NCBI GenBank assembly: GCA_944322945.1
Contig: CALUQN010000020.1
Span: 1-46,989, forward strand
From: Candidatus Gastranaerophilales bacterium
Lineage (GTDB): Bacteria; Cyanobacteriota; Vampirovibrionia; Gastranaerophilales; Gastranaerophilaceae
Reading direction: 5' to 3'
DNA: 46,989 nt
In this document: piece by piece, positions 26,465-35,523 of the stretch
Numbering within the stretch: position 1 is the stretch's first letter
Layout: each line of letters starts with the position of its first letter
Notes under the pieces: model-generated
What the model was told of the DNA's origin: nothing
Seen by the model: the letters and a program-made list of their open reading frames with translations, nothing else
Databases searched by the model: none
Translations under genes and position numbers: made by a program

Positions 26465-26484
26465 GCGGGGGCAATTCCCCCCGC
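26465..26484 (+). other. GC-rich hairpin between rpoB and rpoC1
   Basis: GCGGGGG (26465-26471) pairs perfectly with CCCCCGC (26478-26484) around a 6-nt loop, in a very AT-rich context. AATAAAAAGG follows rather than a T-run, so it is not a normal terminator. A role in mRNA processing, stability or polymerase pausing is possible. Confidence 0.6.
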
Positions 26485-26506
26485 AATAAAAAGGAGAAAC
26501 ATATAA

Positions 26507-28216
26507 ATGTCTACAAGTATAGATTATTTTGATTATATACGAATAAGTATAGCTTCACCGGAAAGGATTCTAAAGTGGTCTTACGGGGAAGTAACAAAAC
26601 CGGAAACAATCAACTACCGTACATTAAAACCTGAAAGAGACGGTTTGTTCTGCGAAAGAATTTTCGGACCGTCAAAAGACTGGGAATGCTATTGCGGTAA
26701 GTATAAAAGAGTCCGCCACAAAGGTATTATCTGCGAACGCTGCGGTGTAGAAGTTACAGATTCAAAAGTGCGCCGTCACAGAATGGGTCACATCAAACTC
26801 GCAGCACCTGTATCACACATCTGGTTTCTGAAAGGAATTCCGTCATATCTCGGTTTGTTATTGGATATGACATTGAAAGATTTGGAACAGGTAATCTACT
26901 TCAACAATTATGTAGTTCTTGATCCGGCAGACAGCCCGTTCAAGAAACTGCAATTGCTCGGCGAAGAAGAATATGAAGACTTTATGGCAGAAAACGAAGA
27001 TTCCGAACTTAAAGTCGGCATCGGTGCAGAAGCTATTAAAGAACTTCTTATGGAATTAAATATTAAAGAACTCGCAGAAGAAATCAGAACAGAACTTGCA
27101 GGCTCTGTAACTTCTGTTCAAAGAAAAAGCAAACTCATCAAACGCTTGAGACTGCTTGATTCACTGATATCTTCAGAAACAGAACCGTCCTGGATGATAA
27201 TGGATGTATTACCTGTTACACCTCCGGATTTAAGACCGATGGTACAATTGGACGGCGGACGTTTTGCAACCTCTGACCTTAACGATTTATATAGACGTGT
27301 TATCAACAGAAACAACCGTCTCCAAAGACTTTTGGAAATGGGTGCACCTGAAATCATCGTAAGAAACGAAAAACGTATGCTTCAGGAAGCTGTAGATGCT
27401 CTTATTGATAACGGCAGACGCGGCAGAACTGTTGTAGGTCCGAATAACAGAGCGTTAAAATCATTATCAAATATTATCGAAGGTAAACAAGGTCGTTTCC
27501 GTCAAAACCTCCTCGGTAAACGTGTTGACTACTCCGGTCGTTCAGTTATCGTTGTAGGTCCGCAATTGAGCCTTAACCAGTGCGGTTTGCCGAAAGAAAT
27601 GGCTATTGAATTGTTTAAACCATTCGTTGTTAACAAACTGATTGAAAGAGGTTACGTTCAAAACATTAAATCAGCCAAAAAGAAAATTGAACGCTCCGAA
27701 GCAATCGTCTGGGATATATTAGAAGAGGTAATCGACGGACATCCGGTACTTCTGAACCGTGCTCCGACCCTCCACAGATTGGGTATTCAGGCATTTGAAC
27801 CTAAACTTGTTGAAGGTCGTGCAATTCAGCTTCACCCGCTCGTATGTACAGCGTTCAACGCAGACTTCGACGGTGACCAAATGGCTGTTCACGTACCGCT
27901 TTCTATCGAAGCTCAAACCGAAGCAAGAATGCTTATGTTAGCAACTAATAACATCCTTGCTCCTGCTAACGGAAAACCTATTATTACACCGTCACAGGAT
28001 ATGGTTTTGGGTATGTATTACCTGACAATTCTGAAAGATCCGACACAAGAGCCGAAAGGTTACTTCTATAACTTCCAGGATGCAATTGCAGCCCTTGAAG
28101 TCGGAATTATCAGTTTGCACGACAAAATTATTGTAAGAAATGAAAACGGCGAAAGATTTGAAACTACTGTTGGTAGAATTATCTTTAACGAAACCGTTAG
28201 AAATGCTCTTGCATAA
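26507..28216 (+). CDS. rpoC1: DNA-directed RNA polymerase subunit gamma (RpoC1)
   Basis: The N-terminal part of the split beta-prime subunit, 569 residues. It has the first zinc ribbon ([20 protein letters not shown]), the clamp and lid region, and the catalytic NADFDGDQ at residues 451-458 that holds the active-site magnesium. It ends shortly after, at the point where cyanobacterial RpoC is broken. The split is a lineage marker for Cyanobacteria and their non-photosynthetic relatives and for plastids. A stop and a separate ribosome site before rpoC2 show that this is a true gene split, not a sequencing error. Cyanobacterial homologues are somewhat longer (about 620 residues). Confidence 0.97.
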   Translation: MSTSIDYFDYIRISIASPERILKWSYGEVTKPETINYRTLKPERDGLFCERIFGPSKDWECYCGKYKRVRHKGIICERCGVEVTDSKVRRHRMGHIKLAAPVSHIWFLKGIPSYLGLLLDMTLKDLEQVIYFNNYVVLDPADSPFKKLQLLGEEEYEDFMAENEDSELKVGIGAEAIKELLMELNIKELAEEIRTELAGSVTSVQRKSKLIKRLRLLDSLISSETEPSWMIMDVLPVTPPDLRPMVQLDGGRFATSDLNDLYRRVINRNNRLQRLLEMGAPEIIVRNEKRMLQEAVDALIDNGRRGRTVVGPNNRALKSLSNIIEGKQGRFRQNLLGKRVDYSGRSVIVVGPQLSLNQCGLPKEMAIELFKPFVVNKLIERGYVQNIKSAKKKIERSEAIVWDILEEVIDGHPVLLNRAPTLHRLGIQAFEPKLVEGRAIQLHPLVCTAFNADFDGDQMAVHVPLSIEAQTEARMLMLATNNILAPANGKPIITPSQDMVLGMYYLTILKDPTQEPKGYFYNFQDAIAALEVGIISLHDKIIVRNENGERFETTVGRIIFNETVRNALA

Positions 28217-28255
28217 TCAGTAAATTTTTGAAAATTAAAATTGAGGAAAAATAGA

Positions 28256-31200
28256 ATGGATACAACATACGCACATGTTAAAAAAGAACCGGAATTCATC
28301 AACAAACAGATGGACAAGAAAGCTTTGAATAACCTTCTTGCACAGATGTATTTGGAATACGGCGGTGCAAAAACAGCCGAATTAGCCAATGCCTTGAAGA
28401 ACCTCGGTTATAAATATGCTACAAAATCCGGAACAACAATATCAATTGCAGACCTGCAAGTTCCGGCAGCAAAAAAAGAGCTGCTTAATGAAGCGGAAAA
28501 AGAAATTGAAAAATCAACAAACAGATACTTGAAAGGTGAAATTACAGAGGTAGAAAGATACACAAAAGTTATCGACACCTGGTCTGAAACCACAGCAAAA
28601 TTGACAGCACAGGTTGTCGAAAACTTTGATAAATTAAACCCTGTATATATGATGGCATTCTCCGGAGCGAGAGGTAACGTATCACAGGTATCACAATTGG
28701 TAGGTATGAGAGGCTTGATGGCAGACGCACAAGGTCAAATCATCGACTTGCCGATTAAATCCAACTTTAAAGAAGGTTTATCAGTTACCGAATACATTAT
28801 TTCTTCATACGGTGCACGTAAAGGTCTTGTAGATACAGCGTTGAAAACAGCTGACTCCGGGTACCTGACAAGACGTCTTGTTGACGTTGCGCAAGATGTA
28901 ATTATCCGTGCTGATGACTGCCATACTACAAAATGTATTAACATGAAAGCTATCACTGACGGTGATGCGGTTATTGTTCCGTTAATCGACAGATTACTCG
29001 GCAGAACTGTTGCACAGGATATCGTTGATACAGACGGCACACTTCTTGTCAAAAACGGAACTACGATGAACCGTGATGACATCAAGAAAATTGCGCACCT
29101 TAACTTGCAGGAACTGAAAGTTCGCTCAGGCTTAACCTGCGGTCTGGAATACGGTATCTGCCAAAAATGCTACGGCTGGGCAATGACAACACAAAAACTT
29201 GTTGATGTCGGCGAAGCTATCGGTATTATCGCAGCACAGTCAATCGGTGAACCGGGTACACAGCTTACAATGAGAACATTCCACACCGGCGGTGTATTCA
29301 AAGGTTCAGGTGCAATGAAAACCGTTGAGGCTAAAATTGCAGGTGAAGTTGTTTCTAACGTTAAAACCCGTGAACTCAGAACCCGTCACGGTGATATAGT
29401 TAATGTTGCAAACTACGAAGCTGATATTGAAGTTAAAGGCGAAAAAAGAACTGAAAAATATCATATTCCGGCAGGCTCTACCGTATTCTTTACAAACGGC
29501 ATGAAAGTAGCAAAAGGTTTTAAACTCGCTGAATACGAACCGGTATCTCAGGGTGACGGTTCACGTTTGACCGAAAAAGCTACAAAAGATATTACGTCTG
29601 ACCTTAGCGGAGAAGTTCTTTTTGAAGACTTTATAGCTGATGAAAAGAAAGACAGACAAGGTAACATCTCAAGAACAACTAATAAACAAGGTATTATCTG
29701 GGTCCTCGGCGGCGATGTATACAACCTTCCGGGCGGCTCAAAAGTTCTTGTTAAAGACGGTCAAAAAATCAAATCAGGCGAAAAACTTGCTGAAACACTT
29801 ACAATAAGTGAACACGGCGGTGAAGTTCGTTTTGGTGAAGACCTTGTTATTGAAGATGTCAACTTTGAAGGCAAAAAAATAAAGAAAATTGTTCAAGGTA
29901 AAGAAATTACTATCGTAATTGCTTCACTGATGCCTGAAAATGCTTCATTTGAACAAACTAAAAAAGAACAAATCTGGACAGTTAATAAAACAGGCGAAAA
30001 ATATATCGTAAAAGCTCCGGTTGACACAACAGTTGAAAACGGTATGATTATCGCTGAACTTATTGATGACGAATGTGCAGTTACATCATCAGGCGAAATC
30101 AGATATGTTGATGTTGAAGTTGACGAAAATCAAATCATCACAAAACCTGGTACTGTAGTATTTATTCCGGAAGAAATTCACCAAATTTCAAAAGACAGTT
30201 CTTTGAAAATGGTTGAAAACGGAACATTAGTTACAGCAGGTACTGAAATCGTAAAAGACGTATACTGCCACATTGACGGTATTGTTGAATTTAAAGAATA
30301 CAACGATATTATCCACGAAATTACAGTTCGCCCGGGTGAAGTTCATACACTTTCCAGCGTTTCTGAATTGAAAGTTGACGAAGGCGAAGTTGTAAAAAAA
30401 GGCACAGTTATTGCTGACGGTATTACAGCAAAAGAAACCTCTATTGTTACAATCATGGATTCTGCAATGGATGATTTGGATATTGATGATTTGGATGAAG
30501 AAATTGATTCAAGTCTTTCACTTGATGAAGATAACATTGCAAACCAGCCTATCCAAATTCTTATCAGACCTGTTCAGGTATTGGATGTTCAACAGAAAGA
30601 TGTTTCAATCAAATTCAACACAACTGATAACTTGATTGACATTGTACCTGTAACTCAACTTCAATACAAAGATGGTGCAAGAGTAAGAAACCTTGACGGT
30701 TCAACAATCACAAGAACAAGCCTTGTCCTTCAAATGCAAGGATACCTCTCTCACTTGAAAGGTATGGTAGAAATAGATGACAAAGGCAACTTGAGAATAG
30801 TCGTTCTTGAAAACCTGATTGTCCGCCGTGAATTTGAAGGTAATTCAAAATTGCTTTCATCATTGCAAACAGAATTGCTTGTAAAAGACGGTCAGACAAT
30901 TGATCCGAAAACACCTGTTGCAAAAACACAAGTTCTTGCTATCAACAACGGTGTAGCTTCAATCAAGGATGAAAATGAAGAAACAAGACGTTTGCTTTTG
31001 ACAAGCGCTAATTACGAAGAAAAAATCGCAGTAAGCGGCAAAGCAACAGTTAAAAAAGGCGATTTTGTAAAACTTGATGCTGAAATTGCAGAAAGCGGCG
31101 AAAAATCAACTGTTTCAGGTATGGTAATATCAGTTAACAAGGGCGAAGTTACAATTAGAACAGGTCGTCCGTACCTTATCAGCCCCGGTACAATGCTTCA

Positions 31201-32107
31201 GGTAAATGCAGGAGCATTGGTACTCAGAGGTGATATCATCGCAACACTGGTATTTGAAAGACAAAAAACAGGTGATATCGTTCAGGGTCTTCCGAGAGTA
31301 GAAGAGTTGCTTGAAGGCAGAAAGCCGAAAGATTGTGCTATATTGGCAGAAGAAGACGGCGTTGCTGAAATTGAAACTGATGAAGATCTTCCGAGACTCT
31401 ATCTTGTAAACGAAAACGGAAGAACAGAAATCAAATACGCAATTGACGCAAACATTGTTGTTCACAACAAACAAGAAATCAAAAAAGGTCAACCGTTAAC
31501 CAGCGGTCCTTTGAACCCGCATGATGTTATAAGACTTTGCGGACCGGAAGCTGCACAGCAGTATCTTGTAGACGAAGTTCAGCGTGTATACCGTTCACAA
31601 GGTGTAGAAATTGCTGATAAGCACGTTGAAATCATCGTCCGTCAGATGACTAAAAAAGTTAAAATTGTTGACGCCGGTGATACAAAACTTCTTCCGGGTG
31701 AACTTGTAGAAATGCAGATTTTCGAAAGAGAAAATAAGGAAGCCGAAGAAAATGGCGGACAACCTGCAACTTGTGAATATATGCTGTTAGGTATTACAAA
31801 AGCATCTTTGAACACAGATAGCTTTATCTCAGCAGCATCATTCCAGGAAACAACAAGAATCCTGACAGAAGCAGCTGTGGACGGAAAACGTGATATGCTC
31901 CGCGGATTAAAAGAAAACGTTATTATCGGACGTTTAATCCCGGCAGGTACCGGTTTCCATCATCTTTCCAACGCGAACGAAGAAAAAGAACGCGAAGAAA
32001 GAAAACGTGCAGTTGCACAAAGAAATCAGGCAAGAAAACCGTCTGCAATTTTGGAAGAAATTGAAGGCATGTTCGGCGCTCCTGATTTCAATATTGATGA
32101 AGAATAA
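28256..32107 (+). CDS. rpoC2: DNA-directed RNA polymerase subunit beta-prime C-terminal part (RpoC2)
   Basis: 1283 residues from the ATG at 28256, set by GAGGAAA 8-14 nt upstream; an earlier in-frame TTG overlaps that site. It carries the second zinc site (DDCHTTKC and [14 protein letters not shown]) and the bridge-helix/trigger-loop segment [23 protein letters not shown] long beta-rich insertion (roughly residues 360-1010) interrupts the trigger loop, the SI3 insertion of the cyanobacterial line, before [17 protein letters not shown] resumes the conserved core. It ends in an acidic tail. Without SI3 the protein would be about half this size. It is the last gene of the operon; a terminator follows within 25 bp. 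Confidence 0.97.
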   Translation: MDTTYAHVKKEPEFINKQMDKKALNNLLAQMYLEYGGAKTAELANALKNLGYKYATKSGTTISIADLQVPAAKKELLNEAEKEIEKSTNRYLKGEITEVERYTKVIDTWSETTAKLTAQVVENFDKLNPVYMMAFSGARGNVSQVSQLVGMRGLMADAQGQIIDLPIKSNFKEGLSVTEYIISSYGARKGLVDTALKTADSGYLTRRLVDVAQDVIIRADDCHTTKCINMKAITDGDAVIVPLIDRLLGRTVAQDIVDTDGTLLVKNGTTMNRDDIKKIAHLNLQELKVRSGLTCGLEYGICQKCYGWAMTTQKLVDVGEAIGIIAAQSIGEPGTQLTMRTFHTGGVFKGSGAMKTVEAKIAGEVVSNVKTRELRTRHGDIVNVANYEADIEVKGEKRTEKYHIPAGSTVFFTNGMKVAKGFKLAEYEPVSQGDGSRLTEKATKDITSDLSGEVLFEDFIADEKKDRQGNISRTTNKQGIIWVLGGDVYNLPGGSKVLVKDGQKIKSGEKLAETLTISEHGGEVRFGEDLVIEDVNFEGKKIKKIVQGKEITIVIASLMPENASFEQTKKEQIWTVNKTGEKYIVKAPVDTTVENGMIIAELIDDECAVTSSGEIRYVDVEVDENQIITKPGTVVFIPEEIHQISKDSSLKMVENGTLVTAGTEIVKDVYCHIDGIVEFKEYNDIIHEITVRPGEVHTLSSVSELKVDEGEVVKKGTVIADGITAKETSIVTIMDSAMDDLDIDDLDEEIDSSLSLDEDNIANQPIQILIRPVQVLDVQQKDVSIKFNTTDNLIDIVPVTQLQYKDGARVRNLDGSTITRTSLVLQMQGYLSHLKGMVEIDDKGNLRIVVLENLIVRREFEGNSKLLSSLQTELLVKDGQTIDPKTPVAKTQVLAINNGVASIKDENEETRRLLLTSANYEEKIAVSGKATVKKGDFVKLDAEIAESGEKSTVSGMVISVNKGEVTIRTGRPYLISPGTMLQVNAGALVLRGDIIATLVFERQKTGDIVQGLPRVEELLEGRKPKDCAILAEEDGVAEIETDEDLPRLYLVNENGRTEIKYAIDANIVVHNKQEIKKGQPLTSGPLNPHDVIRLCGPEAAQQYLVDEVQRVYRSQGVEIADKHVEIIVRQMTKKVKIVDAGDTKLLPGELVEMQIFERENKEAEENGGQPATCEYMLLGITKASLNTDSFISAASFQETTRILTEAAVDGKRDMLRGLKENVIIGRLIPAGTGFHHLSNANEEKEREERKRAVAQRNQARKPSAILEEIEGMFGAPDFNIDEE

Positions 32108-32128
32108 TTATATTCTGAGAAATAACTT

Positions 32129-32162
32129 AAAAGTCCGGCTAAATTGCTGCCGGACTTTTTTT
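32129..32162 (+). terminator. Terminator of the rpoBC operon
   Basis: AAAAGTCCGGC (32129-32139) and GCCGGACTTTT (from 32149) form a perfect 11-bp stem with a 9-nt loop and a long T-run. Confidence 0.93.
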
Positions 32163-32267
32163 ATTTGAAATAATATATCAAAGCATATTTCTATATCAGA
32201 AGGCGGATTTTTCTAAAGTTTTTTTTACCGGTGCCGATAACATGACTAACAGGTGAGGTTATTTTAT

Positions 32268-32432
32268 ATGGCAAAAATTTTAGAAGGAAAACGCAGAATT
32301 ATAAAAATTTCTGTTGACGATGTGTTGAATATTGTCAGAATGTATCAGCAGGTGACACGCGGCAGCTGCTGTTACGAGCATACCCGTGAGCTTTTGGAAA
32401 AACAGGCGTTTTATCTGCCGGAGGATTTGTAA
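32268..32432 (+). CDS. Small conserved-looking protein of 54 residues, unknown
   Basis: ATG at 32268, TAA at 32430-32432, with AGGTGAGG about 9 nt upstream. The product begins MAKILEGKRRIIKIS and has VDDVLNIVRMYQQV, a Cys-Cys pair (GSCCYEH) near residues 33-36 and the tail FYLPEDL. The mix of charged and hydrophobic residues suggests a small folded helical protein. It stands alone after the rpoC2 terminator. I do not recognise it; the clean ribosome site is the main reason for the call. Confidence 0.6.
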   Translation: MAKILEGKRRIIKISVDDVLNIVRMYQQVTRGSCCYEHTRELLEKQAFYLPEDL

Positions 32433-32525
32433 CATTTTTGTATAATTTCCTTAATAAAATAGCAAAATTTTTCATGCTCTGCTTTAATATAAGCATAGGA
32501 AAAGTGTATTTTATGGAGGTTTTAT

Positions 32526-33032
32526 ATGAAAGTAGGCGCAATAAATAGTTATTCAGCAAGTTTTGGTAATAAAAAAGACAAGGTTGCCGATAATACACAG
32601 GCAAAACCGGGCACCTCACAGGTGGAAATTCCGGGACTTACTATTCCGGCGTCTAACGATGTAAAAAAAGCGCTAAATACCCAGAAAAATATCGGATTGG
32701 CAGGACTTGGCGCAACATTATTAGCAATTGGCGGCTCCTTTATCAAAAACAGAGCGGTTAGATTTGTAACTGTACTTCCGGCTATCGCTACAACAGCGGC
32801 GGCAGGATTGATATTTTTCGCATCAGCTAAAAAAGCTGACCAGATTTTGAATGATACAAATGTAACAAAAGACACCACGACAAAGCCTAAAGAAGAAAAA
32901 GCTGATGCCGCTAAAAAGGCTGAAACGCCAGCTGCTGAAGTAAAAACAGAACCGGCTGAAAAACAGGAAAATGCTCCTGCCGAAGCGCCAAAGACAGAAG
33001 ATAAAAAAGAAGAAACTGCACAAAAAGCCTAG
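32526..33032 (+). CDS. Two-span membrane protein with a Lys/Glu/Ala-rich tail, unknown
   Basis: 168 residues behind GGAGG. Residues 1-15 (MKVGAINSYSASFGN) have no signal-peptide character. Two hydrophobic helices (about 54-69 and 78-100) form a hairpin. From residue 115 on the protein is a low-complexity tail rich in Lys, Glu, Ala and Pro (KPKEEKADAAKKAETP). The N-terminal MKV...SFGN pattern recalls MKV...AFKGY of the GH13-like protein in this window. Function unknown; the tail could reach into the cytoplasm or periplasm as a spacer. Confidence 0.7.
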   Translation: MKVGAINSYSASFGNKKDKVADNTQAKPGTSQVEIPGLTIPASNDVKKALNTQKNIGLAGLGATLLAIGGSFIKNRAVRFVTVLPAIATTAAAGLIFFASAKKADQILNDTNVTKDTTTKPKEEKADAAKKAETPAAEVKTEPAEKQENAPAEAPKTEDKKEETAQKA

Positions 33033-33122
33033 GTAATTCGGCTATCAAAATAGCAGCCATGTAGAGTTATAAAAAATTCCTTTTTATTGTATTATGACGA
33101 TATAATCAAAAAGGAGTTTTTT

Positions 33123-33521
33123 ATGAAAAAAAATATTATTACGATTTTACTGATTTTAATTGTCCCTATGTTTGCGTATTGGATTTTAAGCACAAATGAC
33201 GCAGCAAAATCTTCAACTGTTGCGGTTGCGAGCACAAGCACAAAACCGCAGATAATTAAATTTACCTCAGAAATGTGTATGGACTGCCAGACAATGAATC
33301 AAATTATGAAAGAAATTTTTCCGGCATACAAAGACAAAATTACCCTGATTGAAATTCCTGTTCAGGACAAATCCTCATTCAATCAATCACAGATAAAGAA
33401 ATACAATGTAACACTTGTGCCGACAATCATCCTGATAGATTCAAACGGAAAACAGGTCAAAAGAATTGAAGGTGCAATAGAAAAAGACGTTATGGAATCA
33501 TATTTGCAAGGGTTAAATTAA
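33123..33521 (+). CDS. Membrane-anchored thioredoxin-like protein
   Basis: 132 residues from the ATG at 33123, which has AAGGAG 6 nt upstream. Residues 1-22 form a membrane anchor or signal (MKKNIITILLILIVPMFAYW). The thioredoxin fold follows with an active site CMDC (Cys52, Cys55) in FTSEMCMDCQTMNQ and the cis-Pro loop LVPTIILID near residue 100. Its stop overlaps the ATG of ccdA by 1 nt. The pair is a standard route for passing reducing power from the cytoplasm to the periplasmic side, for example to keep apo-cytochrome or other exported cysteines reduced. The target is unknown; no cytochrome genes are near. Confidence 0.88.
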   Translation: MKKNIITILLILIVPMFAYWILSTNDAAKSSTVAVASTSTKPQIIKFTSEMCMDCQTMNQIMKEIFPAYKDKITLIEIPVQDKSSFNQSQIKKYNVTLVPTIILIDSNGKQVKRIEGAIEKDVMESYLQGLN

Positions 33522-34231
33522 TGCAAAATTACGTTGAATTATTTACATCACAGGGAAACATTGTATTATTATTCTGGCTATCATTTTTAGGCGGGCTGAT
33601 AGCGTCGATTTCACCGTGTTCGCTTGCAATGCTGCCTATGATAATCGGCTATATCGGCGGGTATTCAAATGAAAAACCTGCAAGAACGCTTGTACAATTA
33701 ATATTTTTTGTTCTCGGGACAGCAATAGTATTTACTGCGATTGGCATAATCTGTGCGATTACCGGCAAAGTTTTTGTGTCCTTTGCGGGCGGATATTTCG
33801 GATTATTTATTGCAGCGATTGTGATGATAATGGGCTTGAAACTTGTCGGGGTTTTGGACTTTGAACTTCCTGTAGTGATAAAGGAAATTCCGCAGAATAA
33901 AGCACAGAGCATATATTTGTATCCAATACTATTGGGGGCTGTGTTTGCGCTTGCCGGCACGCCTTGTTCAACTCCGATTTTGGCGGCGATAATGGCGTTT
34001 GCGTCATTATCTGCAAGTTTGATGCAGGCTGTAGTTATGTTGTTTTTGTTTGCAATTGGTCAGGGCTTGATTTTAATTGTAGCCGGATTTTTGACTTCTC
34101 GTCTCAAAAACTGGAAAGGGTTTTATAAGTTTTCTGATGTATTGCTAAAAATAAGCGGGGTACTTCTTATACTTGCCGCATTGTATATATATTACAAAAT
34201 TTTCGCTCCGTTTGTGATGAAATTATTGTAG
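33521..34231 (+). CDS. ccdA: CcdA-type thiol-disulfide transmembrane transporter
   Basis: 236 residues, about six membrane spans. The two redox cysteines lie in SISPCSLAMLP (Cys33) and AGTPCSTPIL (Cys149), the paired motifs of the DsbD-beta/CcdA family. It moves electrons from cytoplasmic thioredoxin to exported thiol proteins. Overlap with the preceding anchored thioredoxin gene shows translational coupling and names its partner. Length is typical (220-240). Confidence 0.92.
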   Translation: MQNYVELFTSQGNIVLLFWLSFLGGLIASISPCSLAMLPMIIGYIGGYSNEKPARTLVQLIFFVLGTAIVFTAIGIICAITGKVFVSFAGGYFGLFIAAIVMIMGLKLVGVLDFELPVVIKEIPQNKAQSIYLYPILLGAVFALAGTPCSTPILAAIMAFASLSASLMQAVVMLFLFAIGQGLILIVAGFLTSRLKNWKGFYKFSDVLLKISGVLLILAALYIYYKIFAPFVMKLL

Positions 34232-34254
34232 GTGTAAGAGCTTTGTGAGGTTTT

Positions 34255-34415
34255 GACCTCACCCCTGCCCCCTCTCCTAAGCAAGGAGAGGGGAATAAGT
34301 GCTTTTTTTCAAGCTCCCTTCTCCTAATTTAGGAGAGCGGATTTGAGGACGGACGACACGAGCGAAACTTGCCGAGCGTGAAGCAAATCCAAGACAGGGC
34401 TGGGGATGAGAGGTT
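34255..34415. repeat. Palindromic repeat, left copy flanking the DUF559 gene
   Basis: Starts CCTCACCCCTGCCCC, has a perfect 10-bp hairpin (CCCCTCTCCT, loop AAGCA, AGGAGAGGGG; 34269-34293) and a second 8-bp palindrome (TCTCCTAA-T-TTAGGAGA; 34320-34336), and ends GGGCTGGGGATGAG. Compared with the right copy it carries about 58 extra bases (34337-34394) with their own GGATTTG/CAAATCC ends. It runs into the DUF559 stop codon. Confidence 0.85.
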
Positions 34416-34761
34416 AATCTAATGTTTCAAGGGCTTCAAGAATTTTTAAATATACTCCCTCAATATTTTCATCAATTTCATTGTTCCAAAATCTGATGAC
34501 ATTGTAACCTTTTGATTCAATAAATTTAGTTCTAATATTGTCATCCGAAATATTTTCAGGATGGTTATGCTGCCCTCCGTCAATTTCAATAACAAGATAT
34601 TTTGTTCTGCAAACAAAATCTACAATGTAGGAACCAATTGGGTATTGGCGGACAAATTTCAAACCGTTTAACTGTCTGTTTTTTAATAAATTCCATAGTT
34701 TAGCTTCTTGTGGAGTCATATTTTTTCTTAAATTTCGTGCAAGAAAATATTTTTTATCCAT
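34414..34761 (-). CDS. DUF559-family endonuclease-like protein
   Basis: 115 residues of the very-short-patch/restriction-nuclease-like DUF559 family. It has the family opening LARNLRKNMTPQEAKLWNLLKNRQLNGLKF, then VRQYPIGSYIVDFVC and YLVIEIDGGQH, giving putative catalytic residues Asp48, Glu59, Asp61 and His65 of a PD-(D/E)xK-type site, and the C-terminal YNVIRFWNNEI. Length is typical. The gene sits exactly between two direct copies of a GC-rich palindromic repeat. An extended -10 (TG-A-TATAAT, 34768-34776) ends 6 nt before the ATG and there is no Shine-Dalgarno. Biological role of the family is not established. Confidence 0.88.
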   Translation of the reverse strand: MDKKYFLARNLRKNMTPQEAKLWNLLKNRQLNGLKFVRQYPIGSYIVDFVCRTKYLVIEIDGGQHNHPENISDDNIRTKFIESKGYNVIRFWNNEIDENIEGVYLKILEALETLD

Positions 34762-34767
34762 GAATTA

Positions 34768-34776
34768 ATTATATCA
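34768..34776 (-). promoter_or_regulatory. Extended -10 of the DUF559 gene, leaderless start predicted
   Basis: TG-A-TATAAT on the minus strand; the hexamer (34768-34773) ends 6 nt before the ATG at 34761. The region where a -35 would lie is the edge of the right repeat copy (TGAGGT), which is a poor match. Confidence 0.55.
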
Positions 34777-34790
34777 TACATTATAAACGA

Positions 34791-34884
34791 ACCTCACCCC
34801 TGCCCCTTTCCTAAGCTAGGAGAGAAGTCCTGATTTTTTTAAGCTCCCTTCTCCTAATTTAGGAGAAGGGCTGGGGATGAGGTT
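34791..34884. repeat. Palindromic repeat, right copy flanking the DUF559 gene
   Basis: ACCTCACCCCTGCCCC, an imperfect hairpin around CTAAGCTAGG, a T-run, then AAGCTCCCTTCTCCTAATTTAGG (split here as an 8-bp palindrome TCTCCTAA-T-TTAGGAGA) and GGGCTGGGGATGAGGTT. It has the same order and direction as the left copy without the 58-base insert. The outer ends are imperfect inverted repeats of each other. Confidence 0.85.
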
Positions 34885-34971
34885 AAAATATTTTTTACGA
34901 ATAAATTTATCTAATTCCATATTTAGATTAAATTTTGTAATAAATAAAACAAATTTATTTTTACTAACGAC

Positions 34972-35000
34972 TTGTAAAAAAGCCTTGAATATCGTATAAT
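34972..35000 (+). promoter_or_regulatory. Promoter of ribH
   Basis: TTGTAA (34972-34977), 17-bp spacer, perfect TATAAT (34995-35000). AAGGAG follows before the ATG at 35026. No FMN-riboswitch-like sequence fits in the short leader of about 20 nt. Confidence 0.75.
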
Positions 35001-35025
35001 TGATATACAAATAAGGAGTAGAAAA

Positions 35026-35490
35026 ATGAAAATTTACGAAGGACAACTGACCACACAACAAAACGAAAAATTTTGTATAATTATTTCAAGATTTAACGAT
35101 TTTATTGGAGAAAAATTGTTGTCCGGAGCAATAGATACTCTAAAACGCCACGGGGTAGCTGATGAGAATATTGAAGTGGCAAAAGTGCCCGGGGCTTTTG
35201 AAATTCCTCTTGCAGCATTAAAATTTGCCAAAACAAATAAATACAGCGCGATTATTACGCTTGGTGCCGTAATAAAAGGTTCAACACCGCATTTCGATTA
35301 CGTGAGTGCCGAGGTATCAAAAGGAGTTGCAAACGTAAGTCTTCAAACAGGTATTCCTGTTATATTCGGAGTTCTTACTACAGACAATATAGAACAAGCC
35401 ATTGAAAGAGCAGGTACAAAAGCCGGCAACAAAGGTGCTGATGCCGCAAAAACCGCTATTGAAATGGTTAACTTATTCAAGACAATTTAG
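35026..35490 (+). CDS. ribH: 6,7-dimethyl-8-ribityllumazine synthase
   Basis: Penultimate riboflavin enzyme: joins the ribityl-aminouracil to dihydroxybutanone phosphate. The 154-residue protein has ISRFNDFI, the [11 protein letters not shown] substrate loop near residue 54, [15 protein letters not shown] with the catalytic His near residue 87, and [11 protein letters not shown]. Length is typical of icosahedral forms. It has its own promoter and stands apart from other rib genes; murQ follows after 33 bp and may be cotranscribed. Confidence 0.96.
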   Translation: MKIYEGQLTTQQNEKFCIIISRFNDFIGEKLLSGAIDTLKRHGVADENIEVAKVPGAFEIPLAALKFAKTNKYSAIITLGAVIKGSTPHFDYVSAEVSKGVANVSLQTGIPVIFGVLTTDNIEQAIERAGTKAGNKGADAAKTAIEMVNLFKTI

Positions 35491-35523
35491 TGTTTAATAT
35501 TTAATAATTTAGGAGGTCTGCGT

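Noticed and set aside
26465-26484. Intrinsic terminator between rpoB and rpoC1
   Set aside because: No T-run follows the stem and the downstream essential gene has no other promoter.
28217-28255. Frameshift or sequencing error breaking a single rpoC gene
   Set aside because: The break falls where cyanobacterial rpoC is naturally split, and rpoC2 has its own GAGGAAA site.
34816-35061. Minus-strand open frame of 81 codons overlapping the right DUF559 repeat and ribH start
   Set aside because: It crosses a palindromic repeat, the ribH promoter and the ribH start. It is a chance frame.
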